14,599 nt of DNA from Setomelanomma holmii (taxonomy: Eukaryota; Ascomycota; Dothideomycetes; Pleosporales; Phaeosphaeriaceae): NCBI GenBank assembly GCA_010015745.1, contig ML978425.1, positions 1 through 14,599 on the forward strand. Direction: 5' to 3'. Positions 1 through 8,314 of this stretch are shown here, in pieces; positions within the stretch are counted from its first letter, which is position 1, and each line of letters starts with the position of its first letter. Below the pieces are notes generated by a model that saw nothing but the letters and a program-made list of their open reading frames with translations, searched no databases and was not told the origin of the DNA. Made by a program: the position numbers and the translations under genes.

Positions 1-6
1 CTGTTA

Positions 7-111
7 GTCACCTGCTTACTCATCTGGTTGTGTATATAATCGCTCACAGTAGCTCTCTCAATACAACAACCTTCTGCCTCATTCATACCTGCCCTGTGCT
101 CCCACATCCAA
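7..111 (+). repeat. Promoter-like repeat, copy A
   Basis: This stretch is about 80-85% identical, by eye, to the reverse complement of 1338-1444, which lies inside the first intron of the HET gene. Shared blocks include TGCTTACTCAT, GGTTGTGTATATAAT, CTCAATACAA and CCTTCTGC. The TATATAA box followed about 25-35 bases later by a CTCAATACAAC tract looks like a fungal core promoter or an LTR promoter region. The window begins at or just before the repeat, so its true left limit is unknown. No coding potential or terminal repeats were seen. It may be a fragment of a repeated element; the class is not recognised. Confidence 0.6.
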
Positions 112-521
112 CATGTTGCTTCGTTGAGCAAGACTACCAAGCGAAGACTACATCCACGCTGTACAAAAGCAGGTTAGCTGTAATTTAATCGTGCGCCTAC
201 AACAGCCGCAGCTCTACATAGCTCACGTGTTAGTCCGTGGCTTGCGATATATTGAGCGGCCGTGCCGCTAGCTTTTGCAGCTGCCAGATATATGTGGGCG
301 TCAGCGCCGTTAGCGGCTCTTAAGTATTAGAGTAGCTGTGGTGTAGGACGGCATGTTCCAGAACTGTCTATAACTACCTGCTTGAGCTCTTTGTTCTTAC
401 ATGCCCTACCAACACTATCAGTTAGCTCAAAACACGTTTTACAAAATCACCATGCTCTGGTTTTCAAAAGCGCTCAGGTGATATTCCGTCTCTATGACCG
501 ATTATTATTACCTTCAGCTAG
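112..521. other. Non-coding stretch downstream of the HET gene
   Basis: No convincing gene is visible here. Short open frames exist on both strands but none has recognisable motifs. It lies between repeat copy A and the stop codon of the minus-strand HET gene, so the right part probably holds that gene's 3' untranslated region and terminator. A small GC-rich block near 256-272 (GCGGCCGTGCCGC) is a weak dyad of unknown meaning. Confidence 0.4.
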
Positions 522-2268
522 TTATGATATACATAAGGGCAGCAAGGTATTCATACAATCTTCCGTGCAACACTTATCTGTTTCCCAATGTTTCCGCGCC
601 TTTAAGATCTTTGCATATAAGTCTAGGCGCCCGTGAAGCTCTGAAAGCTGGAAGTCATATCTCCAGGGCCATTGTTCCGGGGGTATATTATCATCACACT
701 CTATCTCCTGTACATCATCATGATTGTGCGAAATATCACCATAGGAGGAGTTGAAGTTCAATGGTTCAAGCTCGCCAGAGCGATAGACGAAATCCATGAC
801 GATTGGCAATGGCGGATGGCAGTCAGCACGTCTTCCTTCTACAACGATATAGAGCTTTTTAATGTCTCCCATCTCGAAGTCGCCAAGTAGATTCATCTTG
901 ACGGTAAGTACTAGAAGCATATAGAGTGTTGGATGCAGAAAGGCCGACCTTCCTGCTGTTGTAGCTTGAAGGTAGATATAGTGGATATCTGACATAGAGT
1001 ATGTGTGCGGGCTCAAGGTTCCCGCAAAACATCAGCGCTTTATGCAATATATCGAGAAAGACTCCCTCTGTTGATTTCTCGTAGTCAATAACGAGTCGCT
1101 GTTCTGGTTTGACTATGCCCATGAGAGCGTATATCATGTCGCGGGGGTCCTGGCAGTTCGCCGACACGCATCCATTGATTGCTAGAACAAGGAAGTAATA
1201 GTCTCGGGGGGCTGCAATTGTCCTTTGTTCTGCCCCATGCAATACGATGTAGTCTTGCTCGGTGCTTGGTACGTCCACCTTCTCATATAGATCCAATTTT
1301 TTGCCGATGACTTCATGGCCGATAGCCAAAGGACTTTGTCAGATGTGAGAGGACAGAGCAGACATGAAGGAAGCAGAAGGTTTTTGTATTGAGCAAGCTG
1401 TAGAGAGCAATTATATACACAACCAAAATGAGTAAGCAAGTGACAAGGAGTCACGTGAGAGATGCAGTTCACATGTACCTTGTGAACTGACGTGCCAGGC
1501 TGACAGACTTGACCACCAAAATTGGCCGTGTTCAACTAAGGACCAGGATAAACGACTGTTACTGCAAAGAATACATATCGTACGTGCGAGATGGATCTCT
1601 TGCACGATCCACATCCTCGTCCAGTATGGATTCGACATTATTGCGTGATGAACATCATCATCTGGGTCGACTTCATTCCGTTCGTGAGGGGAGAAGATAT
1701 CATCCCTCATCTTCTCGATCGTCACATCACAAATCCAGCCATGATGTCCAAGCCATACGAGGACCTCTTTAGCATCCTCGTACGTAGTTCCCATGTTGTG
1801 CAATTGAGAAATATGCTCCGACGAATTTTCTTGATTGATGCACAGCTGATCGATCCAGATCCAAGTGCTGATCCACGAGTTTCGTCTCGATGCCAGCAGA
1901 AAGTCACATAAGTTTTCGCGTACAGTGAAGGTGTGGCCATTGATAGAAATTTTGAATGTGGGTGAAGGTTGGCCCCACATGTACGACAGTGCTTGAAATG
2001 GTGGAGCAGTGGCTCGGGGATACACCCTCAATTCGCATTGAATTGGATCTTCGGGACCTTCAAGTGTCCCTCGAGGCTCGATCTGGAGTAGCCTGATCTC
2101 GTCCCAATCATTGTTGAAATTTGTGTAGGTGAAGATGTCCTTGCAGAGTATCTGAGGTAGCAAGGCTGAAGGAGGAACAGCAGGGTCCTTTGGTGGATCG
2201 TTGAGATCAGGCTGAAATTTGACAATCTTTAAGGTCGACGTATCCTTCCAATATTTTGACGAGAACAT
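522..2268 (-). CDS. HET-domain (heterokaryon incompatibility) protein, three exons
   Basis: Proteins with a HET domain act in fungal self/non-self recognition and can trigger cell death when incompatible hyphae fuse. The first exon carries the three diagnostic blocks: ALSYMWG (residues 93-99), WIWIDQLCINQ (136-146) and NPYWTRMWIVQEI (213-225). The second exon has CQDPRDMIYALMGIV, the usual follow-up block of this family. Proposed exons, reading on the minus strand, are 2268-1514, 1333-949 and 896-522. These keep frame throughout and give 504 residues with no internal stop. Intron 2 (897-948, 52 bp) has a GT start, a CTTAC branch-like site and a CAAG end. Intron 1 is less certain because it carries a repeat. 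The ATG at 2268 is the first in frame before the domain. No transmembrane or NACHT/WD partner is seen. Which allele or locus this is cannot be told. The gene could be functional or a decayed member of a large family. Confidence 0.8.
897..948 (-). other. Intron 2 of the HET gene
   Basis: On the minus strand the intron runs from GTCGGCC to CCGTCAAG, 52 bp, phase 0, with CTTAC just before the acceptor as a branch-like site. Removing it joins two frames that both look like HET C-terminal sequence: ...SYNSRK then MNLLGDFEMGD. Length and signals fit a typical ascomycete intron. Transcript data would confirm it. Confidence 0.65.
1334..1513 (-). other. Probable intron 1 of the HET gene, carrying a repeat
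   Basis: The frame of exon 2 is closed by a TGA at 1339-1341, and the frame of exon 1 runs into junk and a TAA, so an intron is needed. GTCAAG at 1513 and CAAAG ending at 1334 keep the phase (2) and give 180 bp, long for a fungal intron. About 107 bp of that is the inverted repeat copy B. Other donors, for instance GTACATG near 1482, fit the consensus but not the phase. The exact donor is therefore tentative. Confidence 0.4.
1338..1444 (-). repeat. Promoter-like repeat, copy B, inside HET intron 1
   Basis: Read on the minus strand this matches 7-111 on the plus strand, including the TGTATATAAT box and the CTCAATACAA and CCTTCTGC blocks. The two copies form an inverted pair about 1.2 kb apart around the 3' half of the HET gene. 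The copy lies wholly inside the proposed intron, as expected of a tolerated insertion. Confidence 0.6.
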
Positions 2269-3461
2269 CCTTGAAGATAATCGGGCAGTCAGCTTCGGCG
2301 GATCACAGAGAGTTGTCTATCTTTGCGAGATGAAACAACGGAGGTATTGCGGCGCACGAGGTGGGAAGTCAAGTCCTTTCCGCGTTATATGACTTGTTTG
2401 CAAGGCGATTGTCAATCGTAATAGCGCGCGGCGAAAGATCGTCGATGCTCCTTCACCAGCGCTCCCACGCGCCTGTAGGCACAGCCACAAGTATGGACCT
2501 ACGATCACTTTTGAGATGTAAAATACGCTGTAACGGATACGCGGGGTATGTGCTTTCCAACCAGGAGTCCTTGTTCGTTTTGATCCGAGGTACTAATTAA
2601 TGTGGCAATGTTTAAATTCGCAGCACGTTATTTCCGCCACAAGTCTAAAGATGACTTGCTAGCGTTTCTATAGGCTCGAAGGGCTCGGGTAAGGGACTTT
2701 TTATGAGTTTGGATATTTGTGAAAACGTGATGGTAGTACTGTGGTGGAGAGTGCCGTGACACTACAGAATAAGTCTTGTTTCGGTTTGGTCCTTGCCCAG
2801 ATTTACACTGGTACGAGTTAGGATGACTCATGGGCGGCCATCTATACACGTAGCTCCGCCCACCTCAGGTAGCCAATTCAGCGTAGTTCTTCCCCTCTCA
2901 CGAACCATTACAAGACTTTTCGTAAATCAGAGGGGACAGCGACGATGCGATTATATTCTTTCTGGTAGGCTAAGGTTTAGAGTGTTCTAGAGTAACTACA
3001 ACATAACATTAAAATCAAATTGTAGGGATCTTCGATGCTTTGAAAGATTTATGGTTGCTTGAATTCAAAGCACCTGTAATTTGGTAATTATCTCAACGAA
3101 GCGCGTTTCCTGACACAGAAATAGACATCAGTCAACCTAGGTCATGCGGCCCGGCTTGAGTTATGCTAGCGGTATGAGTATCTCTGTCAGCGTTGACTAA
3201 ATTACAGCCATTCTCCTTCTGGATTTTTTATACGTACAGCAAGTAGGGCTTATTTTTTTAACCCTGCATAAGAAGACATTAGGTCACCACTGAAGCACAA
3301 CAAGCTTAAATACTAAAGAACTTAGCTCGGGATATAACCTCTTTAGATTAATCCATAGCTTAGCAAACTTTGGGCAAGATGCACGCACTTCATAGTAAAT
3401 CCAAAGCTGTCCGACATAACGCTTGCTGCATATGCTTGCAGCGAAACATAGTACTCTAGAC
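2269..3461. other. Intergenic stretch, no gene recognised
   Basis: About 1.2 kb between the start of the HET gene and the left tip of hAT-1. Only short open frames without recognisable motifs occur on either strand. The part next to 2268 should contain the HET promoter, but no clear TATA box is seen there. From about 2980 onward the sequence is AT-rich and stop-dense, possibly decayed repeat DNA, but no known element could be identified. Confidence 0.4.
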
Positions 3462-3478
3462 CAGAGTCGCTAACAGTC

Positions 3479-3600
3479 AATCCAGACTGATAAAACTGAC
3501 TGAATTGACTGCCAAGACTCAGTCAGTTCAGTCACAGTCTGAAGCTCTCGATTTGTCAGTCAGTTCAGTTCAAAGCCTTTAAACTGACTGAACTGACTGC
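3479..3600. repeat. Subterminal repeats of hAT-1
   Basis: Several copies of a CAGTCAGTTCAGTC-type motif occur in both orientations: ACTGACTGAATTGACTG, CTCAGTCAGTTCAGTC, TCAGTCAGTTCAGTTC and AACTGACTGAACTGACTG. Clustered short motifs just inside the tips are typical hAT transposase binding sites. They lie 17-140 bases inside the proposed left end and differ completely in sequence from those of hAT-2. Confidence 0.7.
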
Positions 3601-3821
3601 TATAGGCCTGGTATTTAGAGTTGTATAGACTAAGTTTGTGAAGTTATGAATAAGGCTCAAATTAGCCACTAGCGCGAACGAGTTAGTGTTTCGAGTTGAT
3701 CTTTCTTATCCCTCTGCCTAATGCTACTACCGCGTTAGTAGACGTCTTCTACTATCTTTCTTGGTGTCACTATGCCTGTACATTTTGCCTCGAAGCTCCA
3801 TTGCCTTGTTAAATGCGATAA

Positions 3822-5059
3822 ACACGGCGAGCCTCCTCGAACGCATCCGCCACGCCTGCCGTAGACGGCTCTCAAGTCGACTCTGCCGCACTCGATAAGC
3901 TTGATAGTCACGTCGCTCTTGACGCTTATGCTATCAAGGAGGATACTGTTTTTGAGGGATTAGACTGGGGACGCATACCACACCTTGAGAAGCGCAGCAC
4001 GGAGCATAAGAAGGGCGCTCCAAGCTGGATATACAGCTACGGCTGGCCTGTTTATCATCGATTAAAGCAGCGCAACTGCTGGCTCTGCAGCTATTGTCAC
4101 ACCAACAGAAGTCTGGAAGAGAGTACGACGCTGGGTCAACCTCAGCTGCATCAGTCCACCCAAGCAAGCGCGTCAAAGGCCACGGCTTCTGCGCTACTGG
4201 TCCTGTCAGGTTTAATCGCGATTTGAATCAAGGCACGCTTGTTAGCATCATGCGCAAGGGCAACATAGAGGTCTTGCAGAGCGTTGCACACGAGATCTTG
4301 TCGTTGTTTGCAAAGCACAGACTCCTAGACGCAGTAATAGACTAGGTAGCTACTGACAACTAGAGCTTCTGCGTTATAGAGACGCCTACCTTTCGAAAGA
4401 TGATACAAGCTGCTAACTTATTAGCTGATGCAGCCCTCTAGCGCAACCACCAGTCTCTCCGCGACGCGATAATTGCAGAGTACCACTCGCTTGTACCTGT
4501 CGTTACAGCCTACCTGCGCAACACGCGCTCCCTTATCTACATCTCCTTTAATAACTGGACGTTAACTGGCGGCAAGCTCAGGCTTACTAGTATATGCGTA
4601 CACATGATGGATGCCACACGAGAGGTAAAGGACTTTGTTCTAGGGCTGCTAGAGCTCTATAGGCAGCACAGTGGCGCTAATATTAGCAGCGATGTTGCAA
4701 CAAAACTGACAAATTTTAGGGTAGATAGAGGCACAGTAGGTTACTTTGTGCTCAACAACGCGTACAACAACGATACTGCAGTCGCCTATCTCACTAAGAC
4801 GTACGGCTTCGAGGCACCTAAGCGGCGGCTACGCTGTTGCTGTCATATACTCAACCTAAATGCTCAAGTTATTATCTAGGGCAAGGATCGAGAGGCGTAC
4901 GAGAACGAAGGAATTAACCTTGAAGATGAAGAGTTGTTTATGAAGGAGTGGCGTCAATACGGGCCTATTGGTGTACTATTTGATATTATCGCGTCTATTT
5001 GCACTCCGCAGACGCGACAATTACTGCAGACTCTACAGCAAGTAGAGATAGACGCCTTG
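3822..5059 (+). pseudogene. hAT-1 transposase pseudogene, 5' part only
   Basis: The translation aligns along its length with that of hAT-2. A BED-like start, PSWIYSYGWPVYHRL then CWLCSYCHTN, lies at 4021-4107. A frameshift follows near 4105-4115. In-frame stops are TAG at 4343, 4361, 4439 and 4877, each where a CAG codon would fit. Two conserved catalytic positions read Asn rather than Asp: ISFNNW (4550-4552) and VLNNAYNN (4754-4756). Their spacing, 204 bases, equals that of the two Asp codons in hAT-2. The last recognisable block, NLEDEELFMKEW, matches hAT-2 across the hAT-2 intron position, and hAT-1 has no intron there. The start codon is unclear because of further frame damage upstream of 3822. 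The rest of the gene, including the dimerisation domain, must lie beyond the chain of insertions, outside the window. The gene is clearly dead. Confidence 0.8.
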
Positions 5060-5122
5060 ACGTAGATTACAAGCGAGTGGCGAATACAAGCGAGTGGCAA
5101 GCCCTACTAACTTTGCGCGCCT
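5060..5122 (+). repeat. E1 left terminal inverted repeat
   Basis: It pairs with 6849-6911 with two differences, both A/G or C/T type, over about 63 bp. Inside are two tandem 17-bp units, ACAAGCGAGTGGCGAAT and ACAAGCGAGTGGC, a likely double binding site for the transposase. Confidence 0.85.
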
Positions 5123-5164
5123 TTCTCCTCTAAACCTCAATTATTTTAACGTAACATTACTTCT

Positions 5165-6790
5165 ATGTCTTTAAAAGAAGCAGATATTCAGCTCGCTATA
5201 CTCTCTATCGAAAATGGTCAGATTCAGAGTAATTCTCATGCTGCTGCTGCCTACAAAGTACCAGAGACCATGCTCCGCCACCGATGCGCTGGGATGCCTG
5301 CGCGACGCGATTGCCAGCCCAACTCAAGGAAGCTTACCCAGATAGAAGAGGAGGTGATTGTCACATACATACTCGACCTAGACCAGCGTGGGTTTGCGCC
5401 TACGTACGCGGCTGTACGTGATATGGCTGATAAGCTGCTGGCTGAACGTGGCGCTGGTCAGGTTGGCGTCCACTGGCCCCACAACTTTGTCAAGCGTACA
5501 GACAGTCTCACGACGCGTTTCAATCGAGCGTACGATAGGCAGAGAGCTCTATGCGAGGATCCTATGTTGATCAAAAGCTGGTTTGAGCTTGTGGAGGAGA
5601 CAAAGGCAAAGTACGGCATCTGTGATGATGACGTCTACAACTTTGACGAGGCTGGCTTTATGATGGGCAAGATCACGACTCAGCTTGTTGTGACAGGGTC
5701 AGAGAGGAGAGACCGGCCAAAGGCTATTCAGCCTGGCAATCGCGAGTGGGTCACAGTGATCCAAGGAATCAATGCTGCTTGCTGGGCTATCCCACCATTC
5801 CTCATCTTTGCTGGCCAGTACCATCTATTTGCCTGGTACGAGGATGAGGACATCCCACGCGACTGGGCTATTGCAGTCAGCGACAATGGCTGGACTAAAA
5901 ACGAGCTCGGAGTTGAGTGGCTAAAGCACTTCATCAAGCATACAGACGGAAAAGTAGTCGGCGCGCGTAGACTGCTTATCCTTGATGGCCATGAGAGCCA
6001 CTACTCTCTTGAATTTCGAGAGCTCTGCAAGGAGAACAATATCTACACGCTCTGCATGCCGCCTCATTCATCCCACCTACTGCAGCTGCTTGACGTTGGC
6101 TGCTTCTTGCCGTTGAAGCGCGCATACAGCCGTGAGGTTGAGAGCCTGATCCGCCACCACATCAACCACATTACTAAGCTCGAGTTTCTGCCAGCATTTA
6201 AGGCAGCATTCAATCGATCGTTCAACTCAGCTAATATCTGCTCAGCCTTTCGAGGCGCAGGCCTTGTGCCTCTCCAGCCAGATGTTGTTTTGTCAAAGCT
6301 TGACGTGCAGCTGCGTACGCCTACTCCAGCTGCTCTCCCAGAGGCTCCCTGGGAGGCTCGTACGCCGAGCAACGTACGTGAGCTTGAGGCTCAATCAACG
6401 TTAATACGTGATCGCGTGCGACGGCATAAGAGCTCGTCACAAGCTTCAATCATTGAGGCGATTAACCAGCTCAAAAAGGGCGCTGAGGTAATAATGCTCT
6501 CAGCTGAGCTGATGCGCGATCAGATTGCCAGCCTTGAGAAGGCTAATGAGGCAGCGTCAGCACGCAAACAGCGTAAAAAAAAGCGTATACAGCAGCGTGG
6601 GGTCTTAACAAAGGGAGCTGGAGAGGATATACTTGCTCAAAGGGAGGCTGATCAGCAGATTGCTTGTGAAGAGCGTCAAACAGGAGAGCGATCAGGCCGC
6701 AGCCGCCAGGCTCTGGCACGCTGCAAGAGGTGCAGAGAGACTGGGCACAACTCACGCATGTGCAAAAAAGACACTTTAGACACTGCTTAA
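5165..6790 (+). CDS. Fot1/pogo-like DDE transposase, 541 aa, intact
   Basis: It would cut and paste its own element by binding the terminal repeats. Residues 1-45 resemble a Psq/HTH fold (AAAAYKVPETMLRHR). Residues 55-130 resemble the CENP-B/Tc5-type DNA-binding domain (LTQIEEEVIVTYILDLDQRG, then VHWPHNFVKR). The DDE_1 core has NFDEAGFMMG (D161), LLILDGHESH (D274) and HLLQLLDVG (D310). Exactly 35 residues separate the last two, the DD35D pattern of Fot1/pogo. A basic stretch, RKQRKKKR (468-475), is a likely nuclear signal. C-X2-C-X4-H-X4-C at 520-533 (CKRCRETGHNSRMC) is a zinc knuckle. No stop, frameshift or intron is present and the length equals that reconstructed for E3, so the gene looks functional. 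It is read from the first in-frame ATG, 42 bases inside the left inverted repeat. It is the best candidate in the window for an active source of transposase. Confidence 0.9.
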   Translation: MSLKEADIQLAILSIENGQIQSNSHAAAAYKVPETMLRHRCAGMPARRDCQPNSRKLTQIEEEVIVTYILDLDQRGFAPTYAAVRDMADKLLAERGAGQVGVHWPHNFVKRTDSLTTRFNRAYDRQRALCEDPMLIKSWFELVEETKAKYGICDDDVYNFDEAGFMMGKITTQLVVTGSERRDRPKAIQPGNREWVTVIQGINAACWAIPPFLIFAGQYHLFAWYEDEDIPRDWAIAVSDNGWTKNELGVEWLKHFIKHTDGKVVGARRLLILDGHESHYSLEFRELCKENNIYTLCMPPHSSHLLQLLDVGCFLPLKRAYSREVESLIRHHINHITKLEFLPAFKAAFNRSFNSANICSAFRGAGLVPLQPDVVLSKLDVQLRTPTPAALPEAPWEARTPSNVRELEAQSTLIRDRVRRHKSSSQASIIEAINQLKKGAEVIMLSAELMRDQIASLEKANEAASARKQRKKKRIQQRGVLTKGAGEDILAQREADQQIACEERQTGERSGRSRQALARCKRCRETGHNSRMCKKDTLDTA

Positions 6791-6848
6791 TCTATCTTAT
6801 TAACACCTATATATTAGCTCTCAATGTAGTTGAGATGTTTGCCTATAG

Positions 6849-6911
6849 AGGCGCGCAAAATTAGTAGGGCTCGCCACTCGCTTGTATTCGCCACTCGCTT
6901 GTAATCTACGT
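6849..6911 (-). repeat. E1 right terminal inverted repeat
   Basis: It is the reverse complement of 5060-5122 with two differences. It carries the same two 17-bp units and ends ...GTAATCTACGT before the flanking TA at 6912-6913. Confidence 0.85.
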
Positions 6912-6913
6912 TA

Positions 6914-6924
6914 CACAAACTAGT
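6914..6924. other. Short remnant of hAT-1 between E1 and E2
   Basis: Eleven bases, CACAAACTAGT, bounded by TA (6912-6913, E1 side) and TA (6925-6926, E2 side). Under the proposed ends they belong to the original target, hAT-1. Joined to the hAT-1 sequence left of E1 they keep the frame open, which is compatible but too short to prove. Confidence 0.5.
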
Positions 6925-6926
6925 TA

Positions 6927-6985
6927 ACGTGTTCCACCAGCAAGTGGCCCACACCACCAAGTGGCCCACCCCACCAAAACGCGCT
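6927..6985 (+). repeat. E2 left terminal inverted repeat (two 17-bp units)
   Basis: Motif AGCAAGTGGC starts at base 13 and ACCAAGTGGC at base 30, followed by CCCACCAAAACGCG. The right end has the same sequence without one 17-bp unit. Confidence 0.85.
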
Positions 6986-7988
6986 CTCTTGAATGTACAA
7001 TTGCCCCACAACCACATATTCAAATTACCCAAAATTCTGAGAGAGGCTAGACTAGATGGATCTACATTGAGTTCTAGTGTGTCCTTGTACGTGGCAATTG
7101 CTGCACGTTGGTAGTGCTCTTGTTCGTGCCTGTGTAGTCTGGATCTGGTCACCACCATGGGCACCTATCTGAGCCTCTAGGACTAGCGCACGACCTTCGT
7201 GAGCCTACAGCACTCCTCTACGAGCTATATACTGTCTCCGCTGTTGACGCTTACGTTGCTGGCGGTGGTTGGCAGCGCGTAGCTTCGAGTTCTCCTCAGC
7301 TAAGATTGTCGCTGAGTTCATGGCAAGCTGACAACCTTTGACAAGCTGGGCGATTGCTAGACTTGTAGGGCTCTGAAATTGTCGCTTAAGTAGATCTCGT
7401 ACAAGACGAGCCTGCTGCTCAAGCTGAGTTCATGTCCGTGGCGTCTCTGCTGCCCATGCTGCTTCAGTAGCTGCAGTCCTGGGTGGAGACGGCGTTCTGA
7501 CGACAGTAAGGCACGATAGGACACGTTCAGGACTGGATGGGATAAGCCCTGTCGCTCGGAAACCACTCCAGATGTTCTGCTCTGAAAGAACTGATGTGCG
7601 TATATGTGGGTAGATGTAGAGAAACTCCTCCTTGTCTACATGGAAGACTCCTTGGCGGGCAAGCTCAGACACCTGCTGTCCGTACGCTGTCTTGAGAGGG
7701 GAGAAGCAGCCGACGTCAAGTGGCTGGAGCAGGTGTGACGTGTGAGGTGGCATACAGAGCGTGACGATCTTATTCTCACTACAGTAGCTTCCCAGACAGG
7801 ATCACGAAGGGTGGAAGACACCAGCCAGACGCGTTGATACACTCGATTATCGTAACCCAGTCGCGATTGCCTGGCTGAACAACAGTAGCTCGACCTATCG
7901 TGTCAGAGCTAGTGACAACCTTTGACGTTGCAGCGACTTTCATCATGAAGCCAGTCTCGTCAAAGTTGTACACATCCTCATTAAGTAT

Positions 7989-7996
7989 CCTATACG
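7989..7996 (+). repeat. hAT-2 target-site duplication, left copy
   Basis: CCTATACG, identical to 11107-11114. Eight bases is the standard hAT duplication. Joining the two flanks restores sequence colinear with E3 (near 12905) and E4 (near 13886). Confidence 0.95.
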
Positions 7997-8105
7997 CAGA
8001 CTTGTCAACAAGCAAGCCGAGCCAAGCCAAGCTGGGCTGCTAAATTTTGGTCCCAAGCCAAGCCTAGAGGTCCGGCTCGCTTGGTACGGCTTGGTCGGCT
8101 TGGTT
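7997..8105. repeat. hAT-2 left tip and subterminal repeats
   Basis: The terminal repeat (7997-8018) is followed by several AAGCC/GCCAAGCC copies and then the inverse, GGCTTGG, in CGCTTGGTACGGCTTGGTCG and beyond. This arrangement is mirrored at the right end and is typical of hAT binding sites. Confidence 0.85.
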
Positions 8106-8314
8106 AGTCTAATTCAGGCTGAAATTTTAGTAAGGGATTAATATCGCGATAGAATTCTAGTGTTGCAATCAGCTTAGTCAGCCCTAAAAATACCTCCTAC
8201 GCCGCTCCTGCACCTCATTTCCGCGCGTTTTTGCGCGTTCTATCTTTTTTATAGCTCTATCCACCCAATTGCAGCTGTTTTTTTTTTGTGTTTTGTCTTA
8301 TTAGGCTCATCGCT

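Larger units (their letters stand above)
3462..5059 (+). mobile_element. hAT-1, left part of a hAT DNA transposon split by the Fot1/pogo-like chain
   Basis: The left tip is placed at 3462, CAGAGTCGCTAACAGTCAA. It resembles the proven tip of hAT-2, CAGACTTGTCAACAAGCAA, at 13 of 19 positions. The tip is followed by inverted and direct copies of a CTGACTGAACTGACTG-type motif and then a BED-finger hAT transposase gene. The 8 bases in front, CTCTAGAC (3454-3461), would be the target duplication, which cannot be verified because the right end is outside the window. The element is interrupted after 5059 by E1 to E5. Eleven bases of it probably survive at 6914-6924. Confidence 0.65.
5060..6911 (+). 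mobile_element. E1, Fot1/pogo-like (Tc1/mariner superfamily) element, apparently complete
   Basis: The element is 1852 bp with inverted ends of about 63 bp around one uninterrupted transposase gene. The ends are set at ACGT (5060 and 6911) because the AGCGAGTGGC motif then starts at base 13 and again at base 30, exactly as in E2 to E5. The right flank is then TA (6912-6913) but the left flank is TG (5058-5059), so one base of the TA duplication would have changed. The alternative is an end at GATTAC (5065-6906) with perfect TA on both sides in an ACGTACGT target. It lies in hAT-1 and points tail-to-tail at E2. Confidence 0.85.

Noticed and set aside
1..120. Solo LTR ending in TG...CA
   Set aside because: A TATA-like promoter is present and a TGTT start can be read, but there is no convincing matching end, target duplication or primer-binding site, and the window edge cuts the region.
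522..2990. Several plus-strand open frames over the HET gene and downstream
   Set aside because: They overlap the minus-strand HET exons or AT-rich DNA, have no family motifs, and have compositions expected of shadows.
3479..3600. CRISPR-like or satellite repeat array
   Set aside because: The copies are short, in both orientations and irregularly spaced, and sit just inside a hAT tip ahead of a hAT gene. Subterminal binding sites explain them better, and this is a fungal context.
5728..6755. Minus-strand open frames within the E1 gene
   Set aside because: They are antisense to a gene with catalytic motifs and carry none themselves.
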